Of a stretch of 9,122 nucleotides of DNA, positions 1-6,126 are shown piece after piece. This DNA comes from CAZKCK01 sp964552325. Lineage in GTDB: Bacteria; Bacteroidota; Bacteroidia; Bacteroidales; TTA-H9. How positions within the stretch are numbered: the stretch's first letter is position 1; the number at the start of each line of letters is the position of its first letter. The translations under genes and the position numbers were made by a program. Where the stretch lies: the NCBI GenBank assembly GCA_964552325.1, contig CAZKHA010000140.1:1-9122 (forward strand), given 5' to 3'. The notes under the pieces were generated by a model. That model made no database searches. It worked only from the letters and a program-made list of their open reading frames with translations, and had not been told where the DNA came from.

Positions 1-2
1 TT

Positions 3-74
3 AATTAATTGCTTACGGTTTTCCTTTTCACCTTTTTTAGAAGGCCACGCCACTCCAGAATGATTTTTCTTCAT
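3..74 (-). CDS. possible 5' end of a minus-strand gene (partial, tentative)
   Basis: Reading the complement leftward from an ATG at 74-72 gives 24 codons without a stop before the window edge. The peptide begins MKKNHSGVAWPSKKG and is rich in lysine. The same frame is open for ten codons above the ATG, back to a stop at 107-105, so the start is not certain. I do not recognise the product. An open stretch this short can arise by chance in AT-rich DNA, and no clear TAnnTTTG box lies upstream on this strand. The only support is the sensible amino-acid mix and the absence of any competing gene here. Confidence 0.2.
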   Translation of the reverse strand, partial: MKKNHSGVAWPSKKGEKENRKQLI

Positions 75-204
75 AAAAGGCTTGTCCGGAACAAAAAAAA
101 CCAAGTTATCAATTATCAATTGATGTTTAGCCTTGAGCTAACCACAAAGCCTGTCTAGTACAGGATGTTTTGACTTTTATCGATTAAGCTAATCAAACAA
201 ATAC

Positions 205-217
205 CCATATAATATGG
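205..217. repeat. 13-bp palindrome, CCATAT-A-ATATGG
   Basis: Two perfect 6-bp arms flank one central base. A third copy of the half-site CCATAT occurs at 254-259. The position, about 150 bp upstream of the candidate promoter for the SDR gene, would be compatible with a protein-binding site, but AT-rich palindromes of this size are common by chance. No regulator is encoded nearby. Confidence 0.3.
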
Positions 218-263
218 CGAAGAGCCGAAAAAGAATTGTTCCGCTGAAAAGTACCATATCCCG

Positions 264-280
264 AATCCAAAAAATGGATT
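264..280. repeat. small hairpin, AATCCA/TGGATT
   Basis: A 6-bp inverted repeat surrounds a 5-nt A loop. A second outer pairing, CCATA (254-258) with TATGG (280-284), could extend it through an internal bulge. It has no T-tract after it on the plus strand, so it is not a convincing terminator there. Function unknown. Confidence 0.3.
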
Positions 281-340
281 ATGGATAAGACCAATACAAA
301 TAGGCTGTTGTATAGGCAAATGCATTTCCAAGCTACTCTT

Positions 341-374
341 TTTGCTAATTACTGTTTATAAACGACTAAATTTG
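341..374 (+). promoter_or_regulatory. Bacteroidota-type promoter for the SDR gene
   Basis: A perfect -7 element, TAAATTTG, lies at 367-374. TTTG at 341-344 can serve as the -33 element with a 22-bp spacer, slightly longer than the usual 19-21. Transcription would start near 381, giving about 100 nt of leader before the chosen start at 482. The match to the known Bacteroidota sigma-ABfr consensus is seen directly; activity is inferred. Confidence 0.5.
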
Positions 375-407
375 CAGCAACATCTTCAAAAATATGGACT
401 TCTTTCA

Positions 408-415
408 TAGTTTTG
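408..415 (+). promoter_or_regulatory. second -7 box candidate, TAGTTTTG
   Basis: This is an exact TAnnTTTG match, but no good -33 element lies 19-21 bp upstream. It contains the TTG at 413 that would otherwise be the most upstream start of the SDR frame. If this box is used, transcription begins after that TTG and the gene must start downstream, at 482. Confidence 0.3.
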
Positions 416-481
416 CATTGGCTGTACTTGCTTCAGGTAATTATTCAAAGCTTTGATTTACTGTACTTAAAAAATATCATT

Positions 482-1426
482 ATGCAAACAATCCTTGGAT
501 CAGGAGGCATTATTGGCAACGAGTTAGCCAAAATCCTACCCACTTATACCACGAAAATCCGATTGGTTAGCCGCCATCCAAAAGCCATAAACCCCACCGA
601 TGAACTATTTGCAGCCGATTTAACCAATGCACAGCAAGTGATGGAAGCAGTTGCAGGCTCTGAAATTGCCTATTTAACGGCTGGGCTCACCTATAACCGA
701 AAAATTTGGGAGGCAACATGGCCCAGTATCATGCGCAATGTACTGAATGCCTGCATTAAACACAAATGCAAACTCGTTTTCTTCGATAATATTTATATGT
801 ATGATGCCAACTTTTTAGATGGCATGACCGAAGACACCCCCATCAATCCGCCTAGCCGCAAGGGCAAGGTAAGGGAAGTAATTGCACAAATGCTACTTGA
901 CGCTGTTGCAAAGGGAGAACTCACTGCACTTATTGCCCGCTCGGCCGATTTTTACGGCCCCGGGAACATAAACTCAATACTTACGCAAACAGTATTTAAA
1001 AACTTCGCTTCGGGCAAAAAGGCCAACTGGATGGGCAAGCCTGAATGCAAGCACTCGTTCACCTATACCCCTGATGCAGCAATGGGTACAGCCATTTTAG
1101 GAAACTCGCCTGAGGCTTATGGCAAGGTTTGGCATCTTCCGACGGCCTCCAACCCACCAACAGGCAAACAATGGATTGAAGCCATTGCCAAAGAAATGAA
1201 AGTGGCTCCCAAATACAGCCGTATTCCTGAATTTATGGTAGGTGTGTTGGGTCTGTTTATCCCCATTATGCGCGAATTTGTGGAGATGGCCTACCAAAAC
1301 AACCGCGATTATGTATTTGACAGTAACCGTTTCGAGAAACAATTCGATTTTAAACCCACTCCATATGCTGATGGCATCCGTGAAACCATTAAGCTGGATT
1401 ACTCAATCAACAAGGCTATTTTATAA
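482..1426 (+). CDS. atypical SDR / NAD-dependent epimerase-dehydratase family protein
   Basis: A cytosolic Rossmann-fold protein of 314 aa, close to the usual size for extended SDR enzymes. The N-terminal nucleotide-binding loop GSGGIIG (residues 6-12) sits right behind the start, followed by R31 after beta-2 (suggestive of NADP preference) and D46-L at the adenine-binding turn. Further along are DNIYMY (102-107), SRKGKVR (125-131), RSADFYGPG (153-161) and the C-terminal TPYADGIRET (293-302), all placed as in epimerase/dehydratases. Where the catalytic YxxxK is expected there is S125-R-K-G-K129, so the lysine is kept but the tyrosine is not. The frame is open upstream to a TTG at 413, but the extra 23 residues are hydrophobic and precede the Rossmann strand unnaturally, so ATG 482 was chosen. 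The substrate is unknown. The family assignment is firm; the precise reaction is not. Confidence 0.85.
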   Translation: MQTILGSGGIIGNELAKILPTYTTKIRLVSRHPKAINPTDELFAADLTNAQQVMEAVAGSEIAYLTAGLTYNRKIWEATWPSIMRNVLNACIKHKCKLVFFDNIYMYDANFLDGMTEDTPINPPSRKGKVREVIAQMLLDAVAKGELTALIARSADFYGPGNINSILTQTVFKNFASGKKANWMGKPECKHSFTYTPDAAMGTAILGNSPEAYGKVWHLPTASNPPTGKQWIEAIAKEMKVAPKYSRIPEFMVGVLGLFIPIMREFVEMAYQNNRDYVFDSNRFEKQFDFKPTPYADGIRETIKLDYSINKAIL

Positions 1427-1478
1427 GCTTTAGGTATAGCATGAAAATCAGGATATTAAAAATTTTATCGTGAACGGC

Positions 1479-1508
1479 TTGCTATAACCAAATAAAACCC
1501 TACCTTTG
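1479..1508 (+). promoter_or_regulatory. rpmH promoter (-33 TTG, -7 TACCTTTG)
   Basis: TTG at 1479-1481 is followed after exactly 19 bp by TACCTTTG at 1501-1508. This is a textbook Bacteroidota housekeeping promoter. The start of transcription would be near 1515, leaving a leader of only about 16 nt. The AT-rich run at 1454-1470 upstream could act as an UP-like element. No Shine-Dalgarno sequence precedes the rpmH ATG, which is normal for this phylum. Confidence 0.75.
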
Positions 1509-1530
1509 CACTCCCAAAATTTGAAGTTTT

Positions 1531-1689
1531 ATGAAAAGGACATTTCAGCCCTCCAGAAGGAAAAGGGTAAACAAACACGGATTCAGGTCAAGAATGGCCA
1601 CCGCTAACGGACGCAAAGTTCTTGCCAGGCGCAGGGCTAAAGGCAGAAAAAGACTGACAGTTTCTGACGAGATCCTCGACAAGAGATAA
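1531..1689 (+). CDS. rpmH: 50S ribosomal protein L34
   Basis: A 52-aa, extremely basic protein beginning MKRTFQPSRRKR, followed by NKHGFRSRM, ANGRKVLARRRAKGRKRL and a short acidic tail ending in DKR. This matches L34 of Bacteroidota almost residue for residue in the conserved core; the extra C-terminal residues beyond the 44-47 of many bacteria are typical of the phylum. L34 binds 23S rRNA in the large ribosomal subunit. The gene has its own strong promoter and a hairpin terminator 30 bp downstream, so it looks monocistronic. In many bacteria rnpA (RNase P protein) follows directly; here it does not. A longer antisense frame covers the same DNA but is clearly a shadow. Confidence 0.97.
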   Translation: MKRTFQPSRRKRVNKHGFRSRMATANGRKVLARRRAKGRKRLTVSDEILDKR

Positions 1690-1691
1690 TA

Positions 1692-1705
1692 TACCCCTAT
1701 GGGTA
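1692..1705 (+). repeat. small hairpin after rpmH, TACCC/GGGTA
   Basis: A 5-bp stem with a 4-nt loop begins 3 bp past the rpmH stop codon. It lacks a T-tract. It may protect the 3' end of the short mRNA or may be incidental. Confidence 0.3.
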
Positions 1706-1718
1706 CACAACATTATAT

Positions 1719-1757
1719 GGAAGGAGGTAATTTTAATTGCCTCCTTTCGTTGTTTTC
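1719..1757 (+). terminator. intrinsic terminator of rpmH
   Basis: AAGGAGG at 1721-1727 pairs perfectly with CCTCCTT at 1740-1746. The stem can extend inward through a T-G wobble and two A-T pairs and outward by G-T and G-C. A T-rich tail with a TTTT run follows (1749-1756). The stem strength and position after a highly expressed gene support termination. The left arm resembles a Shine-Dalgarno sequence but no start codon is suitably placed behind it. Confidence 0.65.
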
Positions 1758-1777
1758 TGTAAATCAGCAAGTAAAAA

Positions 1778-2032
1778 ATGGAAGCTTTTCTTGAAATTCT
1801 CGTCATTTTTATCGTAGCAAGTTTTGTGTTACGATTCTTGGCAAAGCTGCTACTGCCTTGGCTACTTCGGTACACCGCCAAACGAATGATGATGCGCATG
1901 GGCATGAAGCCCGAAGAACAACCTAAACAAAAGCCAGGACATGTAAGTGTTGAACCCCCCGCCCAAACTAAAACTAAAACAAGAAACTTAGATGGAGTTG
2001 GGGATTACACAGATTTTGAGGAGCTAAAGTAG
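1778..2032 (+). CDS. small membrane protein, DUF4834-like
   Basis: An 84-aa protein. Residues 3-30 form one hydrophobic segment, followed at once by a basic stretch (RYTAKRMMMRMG), which predicts an N-out or re-entrant single-pass anchor with the rest in the cytosol. Residues 45-70 are a proline- and lysine-rich linker, and the protein ends in a conserved-looking acidic motif, VGDYTDFEELK. A short hydrophobic start, a basic patch and a terminal YxDFEE motif are what I know from the Bacteroidota-specific DUF4834 family, whose function is unknown. The gene lies 31 bp beyond the rpmH terminator and no separate promoter box is visible, so it may rely on read-through or on an unrecognised promoter. 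Confidence 0.75.
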   Translation: MEAFLEILVIFIVASFVLRFLAKLLLPWLLRYTAKRMMMRMGMKPEEQPKQKPGHVSVEPPAQTKTKTRNLDGVGDYTDFEELK

Positions 2033-2323
2033 CCACAAAACATTCAAAACCAAAAACTTTACCTTACCTTATCCTAAACAGGGTTTTAGCAAGCGAGTTA
2101 TTAAGCGCCCCGCATTTTCAAACCTTTTCAGGCTAAGCATTTTTTAATAATTTTGTATCACATCTGTTTTATACCGCTTCGGGTTGAATCTCGCTTCTTT
2201 ATTTAGCCAATCCGCTTGGTATTAGCTGTTTATAAATATGACTACGAACAGTAGTTTATTTGGTCCTTAATTAATGTATAAACCCAAATCGTTCATTATA
2301 AACCATCAACATTTAACTTTACG
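2033..2323. other. 291-bp intergenic gap, promoter only
   Basis: No coding frame is credible. Besides the promoter candidate at 2124-2155 there is a weak CTAAA/TTTAG hairpin at 2074-2089 without a T-tract, so no clear terminator for the small membrane-protein gene, and a 5-bp ACTAC/GTAGT hairpin with a 5-nt loop at 2241-2255 in the predicted leader of the next gene. No known riboswitch fold was recognised. Confidence 0.5.
2124..2155 (+). promoter_or_regulatory. promoter candidate for the YfhO-glycosyltransferase operon
   Basis: TAATTTTG at 2148-2155 is an exact match to TAnnTTTG. The -33 position holds only a T-run (2125-2128) rather than TTTG, so the match is partial. Transcription from here would give a 5' leader of roughly 160 nt containing the small hairpin at 2241-2255. 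Confidence 0.4.
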
Positions 2324-4774
2324 ATGAATAAAAAACTGTTTACGAATGCTTTACCTTATGTGGTGGCACTGGTTATTTTCTTATTGGTAACCTTCATTTA
2401 CTTTAACCCAGTATTTCAAGGAAGCAGTTTACGGCAAGGTGACATCATGCACTTCCAAGGGATGGCGAAGGAAATAGTGGATTATCGTGAAAAAACAGGC
2501 GAAGAAGCACTTTGGACTAACTCGATGTTCGGCGGAATGCCGGCCTATCAGATTAGCGTAAAATACAATGCCAACCTCGTAAAGTACGTTGACCAAGCCT
2601 TAGGGTTTGGATTCCCAAGACCTGTAAATATCGTATTTTTATACTTTCTAGGATTCTTTATTCTACTTATCACCCTCAGGGTGAATCCCTGGTTAGCAAT
2701 TGTAGGGGCATTGGCATATGGGTTCTCTTCCTATTTCTTCATTATTATAGAGGCGGGCCATAACTCGAAGGCACATGCCATTGCCTATATGGCGCCTATG
2801 TTGGCAGGTATAATCCTAACCTTTAGGGGCAAATACCTGCTTGGCGGAGTGCTTACGGCCTTGTTTGCAGCTTTAGAACTATCAACCAATCATTTACAGA
2901 TCACCTATTACCTAATAATTGCCTTGGTAATCATTACAATATCACAATTGGTTGATGACATTAAAGCCAAAGCGCTTCCAGGTTTTCTTAAAGCTGTTGG
3001 CGTATTGCTACTTGCGGGTATTATAGCTGTGCTGCCCAACATAACAAATATACTTACCACGCTCGAATACAGCGGCGAAACCACACGTGGCAAAACAGAG
3101 CTCACAAACGACCAACACATCGAAACCAGTGGACTCGACAAAGACTATGCAACCCAATGGAGCTATGGCGTGGGTGAAACCTGGACTTTGCTCATACCCA
3201 ATGCTAAAGGTGGGGCAAGCGATCGCTTAGGAAACAGCCCCGAAGCCTTGGAAAAGGTTGATTCGCAGATGCGTGAAATGATTGCAAACCAAAACCACTA
3301 TTGGGGAGAGCAGCCTTTTACCTCCGGCCCAGTATATGCAGGTGCTATCATCATGTTCTTGTTTGTGTTAGGATTGTTCATTGTGCGCTCCAACTTGAAA
3401 TGGGCGCTTCTTGCAGTTACTATCTTGTCAATCATGCTAGCTTGGGGCAAAAATTTTGCTCCGCTTACTTGGTTTTTCATGGATTATTTCCCTGGCTATA
3501 ACAAATTTAGGACTGTTTCGATGATTTTGGTATTAGCAGAACTATGCATCCCGCTATTGGGATTACTTGCTTTAAATGAGCTAATTACGAAACCCAGCCT
3601 CTTAAAAGAGAAAAAATGGTATTTCTTTGCTGCTTTTGGAGCCACAGCTGGAATCTCGCTGCTGTTTTGGCTTATCCCATCAACATTTTTTAGCTTTATT
3701 ACTTCCTCCGAACAAAGCCAACTAAGCGAACTTGTTGCCAAGGGTTCGGCCGACCAATCGCAGGTTGATGCATTTCTGGGAGCTTTAGAAACCGCCCGAA
3801 TTAGCTTGTTTAAAGCTGATGCCATCCGTAGTTTCTTGTTTATTGCCCTTGCATTTGCAGCTATCTATGCTTATGCTTATAAAAAAATCAACACCTTAGC
3901 ACTTTCGGCAATAATGTTGGTATTGGTGATTGGTGATATGTACACCATTAACAGGCGCTACCTTAACGAAAAGAGTTTCGAGCGCACATCGGTGGTTCGC
4001 AACCCATTTACGGCTACCGAGGCTGATAAATTGATTATGAAAGATGTGGACCCAAATTACAGGGTACTTAATACAATGGTTAACACCTTTAACGATGCTT
4101 CTACTTCCTATTTCCACAAATCAATAGGAGGTTATCATGGGGCCAAACTCGAACGATACCAAGAACTGATTGAAAACCAAATCAGCAAAAACAATATGCA
4201 AGTTTATAACATGCTAAACACCAAATATTTCATTGTTCCGGGTGAAGATAAACGCGCAAGCGTACAAGTAAATATGGAGGCGCTTGGCAATGCATGGTTT
4301 GTTGACACCTACAAAATAGTTGACAATGCTGACCAAGAAATGAAGGCATTAGATGATTTTGATGCGGCAAAAGTGGCCATTGTTGACAAACGTTTTGAGG
4401 ATAAGTTAACAGGGTTTGAACCAAGCATCGATTCAACGGCATCCATAAAACTTACAAATTACAAGCCCAATTACTTGGCATATGAAAGCAAATCGCTGAA
4501 AGATAGGCTTACCGTTTTCTCCGAAATTTATTACCCCAAAGGTTGGAATGCTTTTATTGATGGAAAAACAGCCGATCATTTCAGGGTCAATTACGTTTTA
4601 AGGGCCTTGGTGATACCTGCAGGAGAACATAAAATTGAGTTTAAATTTGAACCCAAATCCTATTTTACAGGCGAAAAGATAGCCTTTGCTGGATCGTTGC
4701 TGCTGCTGTTCTTACTGATTGGCGTTTTTGGGCTTGAAATTAAAAAAATGCTTAAGCCAACCAAAACTGCCTAA
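2324..4774 (+). CDS. YfhO-family polytopic membrane protein
   Basis: An 816-aa inner-membrane protein with about 14 hydrophobic segments: roughly 10-28, 102-118, 124-142, 153-167, 172-186, 193-210, 222-246, 336-354, 358-373, 397-420, 432-452, 503-519, 524-540 and a last one at 785-805. The first outer loop carries QGD (38-40) and FGGMPAYQ (69-76), placed as in GT-C-fold glycosyltransferases where an acidic residue in this loop is catalytic. EAGHNSKAHA (143-152) and YWGEQPFTSGP (326-336) are further family-like blocks. A large extracytoplasmic domain (about 541-784) ends with YYPKGWNAFIDGK (736-748) and a beta-rich stretch before the last helix, a layout typical of YfhO homologues. In Bacillus, YfhO takes part with CsbB and GtcA in sugar modification of lipoteichoic acid; Bacteroidota lack that polymer, so the acceptor here is unknown. 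It is followed after 14 bp by a glycosyltransferase gene, which points to a shared glycan task. Confidence 0.85.
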   Translation: MNKKLFTNALPYVVALVIFLLVTFIYFNPVFQGSSLRQGDIMHFQGMAKEIVDYREKTGEEALWTNSMFGGMPAYQISVKYNANLVKYVDQALGFGFPRPVNIVFLYFLGFFILLITLRVNPWLAIVGALAYGFSSYFFIIIEAGHNSKAHAIAYMAPMLAGIILTFRGKYLLGGVLTALFAALELSTNHLQITYYLIIALVIITISQLVDDIKAKALPGFLKAVGVLLLAGIIAVLPNITNILTTLEYSGETTRGKTELTNDQHIETSGLDKDYATQWSYGVGETWTLLIPNAKGGASDRLGNSPEALEKVDSQMREMIANQNHYWGEQPFTSGPVYAGAIIMFLFVLGLFIVRSNLKWALLAVTILSIMLAWGKNFAPLTWFFMDYFPGYNKFRTVSMILVLAELCIPLLGLLALNELITKPSLLKEKKWYFFAAFGATAGISLLFWLIPSTFFSFITSSEQSQLSELVAKGSADQSQVDAFLGALETARISLFKADAIRSFLFIALAFAAIYAYAYKKINTLALSAIMLVLVIGDMYTINRRYLNEKSFERTSVVRNPFTATEADKLIMKDVDPNYRVLNTMVNTFNDASTSYFHKSIGGYHGAKLERYQELIENQISKNNMQVYNMLNTKYFIVPGEDKRASVQVNMEALGNAWFVDTYKIVDNADQEMKALDDFDAAKVAIVDKRFEDKLTGFEPSIDSTASIKLTNYKPNYLAYESKSLKDRLTVFSEIYYPKGWNAFIDGKTADHFRVNYVLRALVIPAGEHKIEFKFEPKSYFTGEKIAFAGSLLLLFLLIGVFGLEIKKMLKPTKTA

Positions 4775-4788
4775 ACTTTAGCTGTTTA

Positions 4789-6099
4789 ATGAAAAAAATA
4801 CTGTACATCACCTATTATTGGCCGCCTTCGGGTGGCCCGGGTGTACAGCGCTCGCTCAAATTTGTAAAATACCTCTACAGCTACGGCTACGAGCCAATAG
4901 TGATTACGGTTAATCCTGCCAAAGCTGCTTACCCGGTAACCGACCATTCGTTAAACGCTGAAATACCACTACATACCAGGGTAATTAAAACCAGCACCTT
5001 TGAACCTTTTAGGTTGTACGAAATCCTTACCCGCAAAAAAGAAATACCACATTCTGGCTTTGCGAATGAAGGCAAGCCCTCGTTTGTTCAAAAACTCTCC
5101 AGGTTCATCCGAGGCAACTTATTTGTGCCCGACCCACGGAAAGGCTGGAATACCTACGTTATGCGAGTAGTAGATGAATTAATGAAAACCGAATCCATTT
5201 CGGCTGTAATAACATCAAGTCCACCCCATTCAACCCAGCTTATTGGCCTAAAAATCAAACAGAAATACAAGTTGCCATGGGTGGCTGACTTACGCGATCC
5301 CTGGACAGACATTTATTACTACAAATCACTGTATCATATAGGTTTTGTTGCTCACCTTGATGCCACCTACGAAAAACGAGTGTTACAAAATGCAGATTCG
5401 GTATTAGTTGTTAGCAAAGCCATCAAACGCTTGTTCGCAGCCAAACTTACTGCTGGAGGAGCTGATCACATCCATGTTTTACCCAATGGATTTGATGCTG
5501 AGGATTTTAATGAGCCAACAACTCTTAATGCCAAAGAGTTTACAATTGCATATACAGGCACCATGGCCTCTTCGTACAAAATAACTTCATTTTTGCAGGC
5601 CCTTAAAGAATTGGGTGCTACTTATGGCCAAGACAAAATACGGGTAAAAATCGCGGGCAAGGTTTCACCGGAAATTACGCAACAAATTGAAGACTATCAA
5701 CTCACCAACATTTTCGAAAATTTGGGGTACCTCAAGCATTCAGCTGCTATCAAACTTATGCAGGAATCAACAGCCTTACTCTTAGTAATTCCTGATATTG
5801 AAAACAATGAGGGCATTTTAACAGGTAAACTATTTGAATATTTGGCCAGCGGTAAACCAATCATCGGCCTTGGTCCGGTTAACGGAGATGCAGCTGAAAT
5901 CATCAATCAGGCTCAAGCCGGAAGCATGTTTGATTATGACGACGAAAAAGGCATAAACTTAATGCTATCAACACTTTGTAACCAATTTCAGACTGGAAGA
6001 ACGCTTTTTAAAGGCCCTAACGAAAAAGTTAAGCAATATTCAAGGCAAGAGCTGACAAGGCAATTGGCTCAAATTCTTAACAATATCAAAAAGGCTTAA
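4789..6099 (+). CDS. GT-B glycosyltransferase, GT4-like
   Basis: A 436-aa soluble or membrane-associated enzyme. The N-terminal half opens with MKKILYITYYWPPSGGPGVQ, the glycine-rich first loop of GT-B glycosyltransferases that bind an acceptor, and contains ADLRDPW (166-172), characteristic of this subgroup in Bacteroidota. The hinge region has VLPNGFD (230-236). The donor-binding half starts at FTIAYTGTM (251-259), and ILTGKLFEYLASGKPII (343-359) is the nucleotide-sugar site; E350 corresponds to the glutamate that contacts the donor ribose in retaining GT4 enzymes. There is no signal peptide. The start is fixed by its spacing of 14 bp from the upstream stop and by the typical MKKILYI start. 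Sugar donor and acceptor cannot be read from sequence. It is likely transcribed with the YfhO-family gene and ends in the hairpin shared with the convergent gpsA. Confidence 0.9.
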   Translation: MKKILYITYYWPPSGGPGVQRSLKFVKYLYSYGYEPIVITVNPAKAAYPVTDHSLNAEIPLHTRVIKTSTFEPFRLYEILTRKKEIPHSGFANEGKPSFVQKLSRFIRGNLFVPDPRKGWNTYVMRVVDELMKTESISAVITSSPPHSTQLIGLKIKQKYKLPWVADLRDPWTDIYYYKSLYHIGFVAHLDATYEKRVLQNADSVLVVSKAIKRLFAAKLTAGGADHIHVLPNGFDAEDFNEPTTLNAKEFTIAYTGTMASSYKITSFLQALKELGATYGQDKIRVKIAGKVSPEITQQIEDYQLTNIFENLGYLKHSAAIKLMQESTALLLVIPDIENNEGILTGKLFEYLASGKPIIGLGPVNGDAAEIINQAQAGSMFDYDDEKGINLMLSTLCNQFQTGRTLFKGPNEKVKQYSRQELTRQLAQILNNIKKA

Positions 6100-6126
6100 A
6101 CAGCCAAATAATCTAGCCTATTTTTT
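6088..6126. terminator. bidirectional terminator between convergent operons
   Basis: AGGCT at 6092-6096 pairs with AGCCT at 6115-6119 across an 18-nt loop. On the plus strand TTTTTT (6121-6126) follows after one A; on the minus strand TTTTT (complement of 6092-6088) follows. A competing inner hairpin, GGCT/AGCC (6093-6105), is directly followed by the T-tract on the minus strand. Stem arms cover both stop codons (TAA at 6097-6099; TAG as the complement of 6118-6120). The stems are short, so efficiency is uncertain. Confidence 0.5.

Larger units (their letters stand above)
75..340. other. intergenic stretch, no gene seen
   Basis: No credible coding frame was found on either strand. The region holds small symmetric elements. 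TTATCAA is repeated in tandem at 106-119 and runs into the palindrome ATCAATTGAT at 115-124. A 5-bp hairpin, CCTGT/ACAGG, spans 150-164, with T-rich but interrupted DNA after it. A CCATAT palindrome (205-217) and an AATCCA/TGGATT hairpin (264-280) are listed separately. No tRNA-like or riboswitch-like architecture was recognised. Confidence 0.5.

Noticed and set aside
150..180. CCTGT/ACAGG hairpin followed by T-rich DNA as a terminator
   Set aside because: The stem is only 5 bp and the downstream T-run is interrupted by A and G; no gene ends just before it on the plus strand.
394..456. 20-codon plus-strand frame (MDFFHSFALAVLASG...) as a leader peptide
   Set aside because: It is short, has no regulatory amino-acid run or attenuator hairpin, and overlaps a -7 box candidate. 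A chance frame is more likely.
1097..1342. Minus-strand frame inside the SDR gene, and similar frames within the YfhO-family gene
   Set aside because: They are shadows of strong plus-strand genes with no motifs of their own.
1721..1727. AAGGAGG as a Shine-Dalgarno site
   Set aside because: No start codon lies 5-12 bp downstream, and the sequence is the left arm of the rpmH terminator hairpin.
1588..1905. Minus-strand frame of 105 codons
   Set aside because: It runs antisense through rpmH, the rpmH terminator and the start of the DUF4834-like gene, all well supported on the plus strand.
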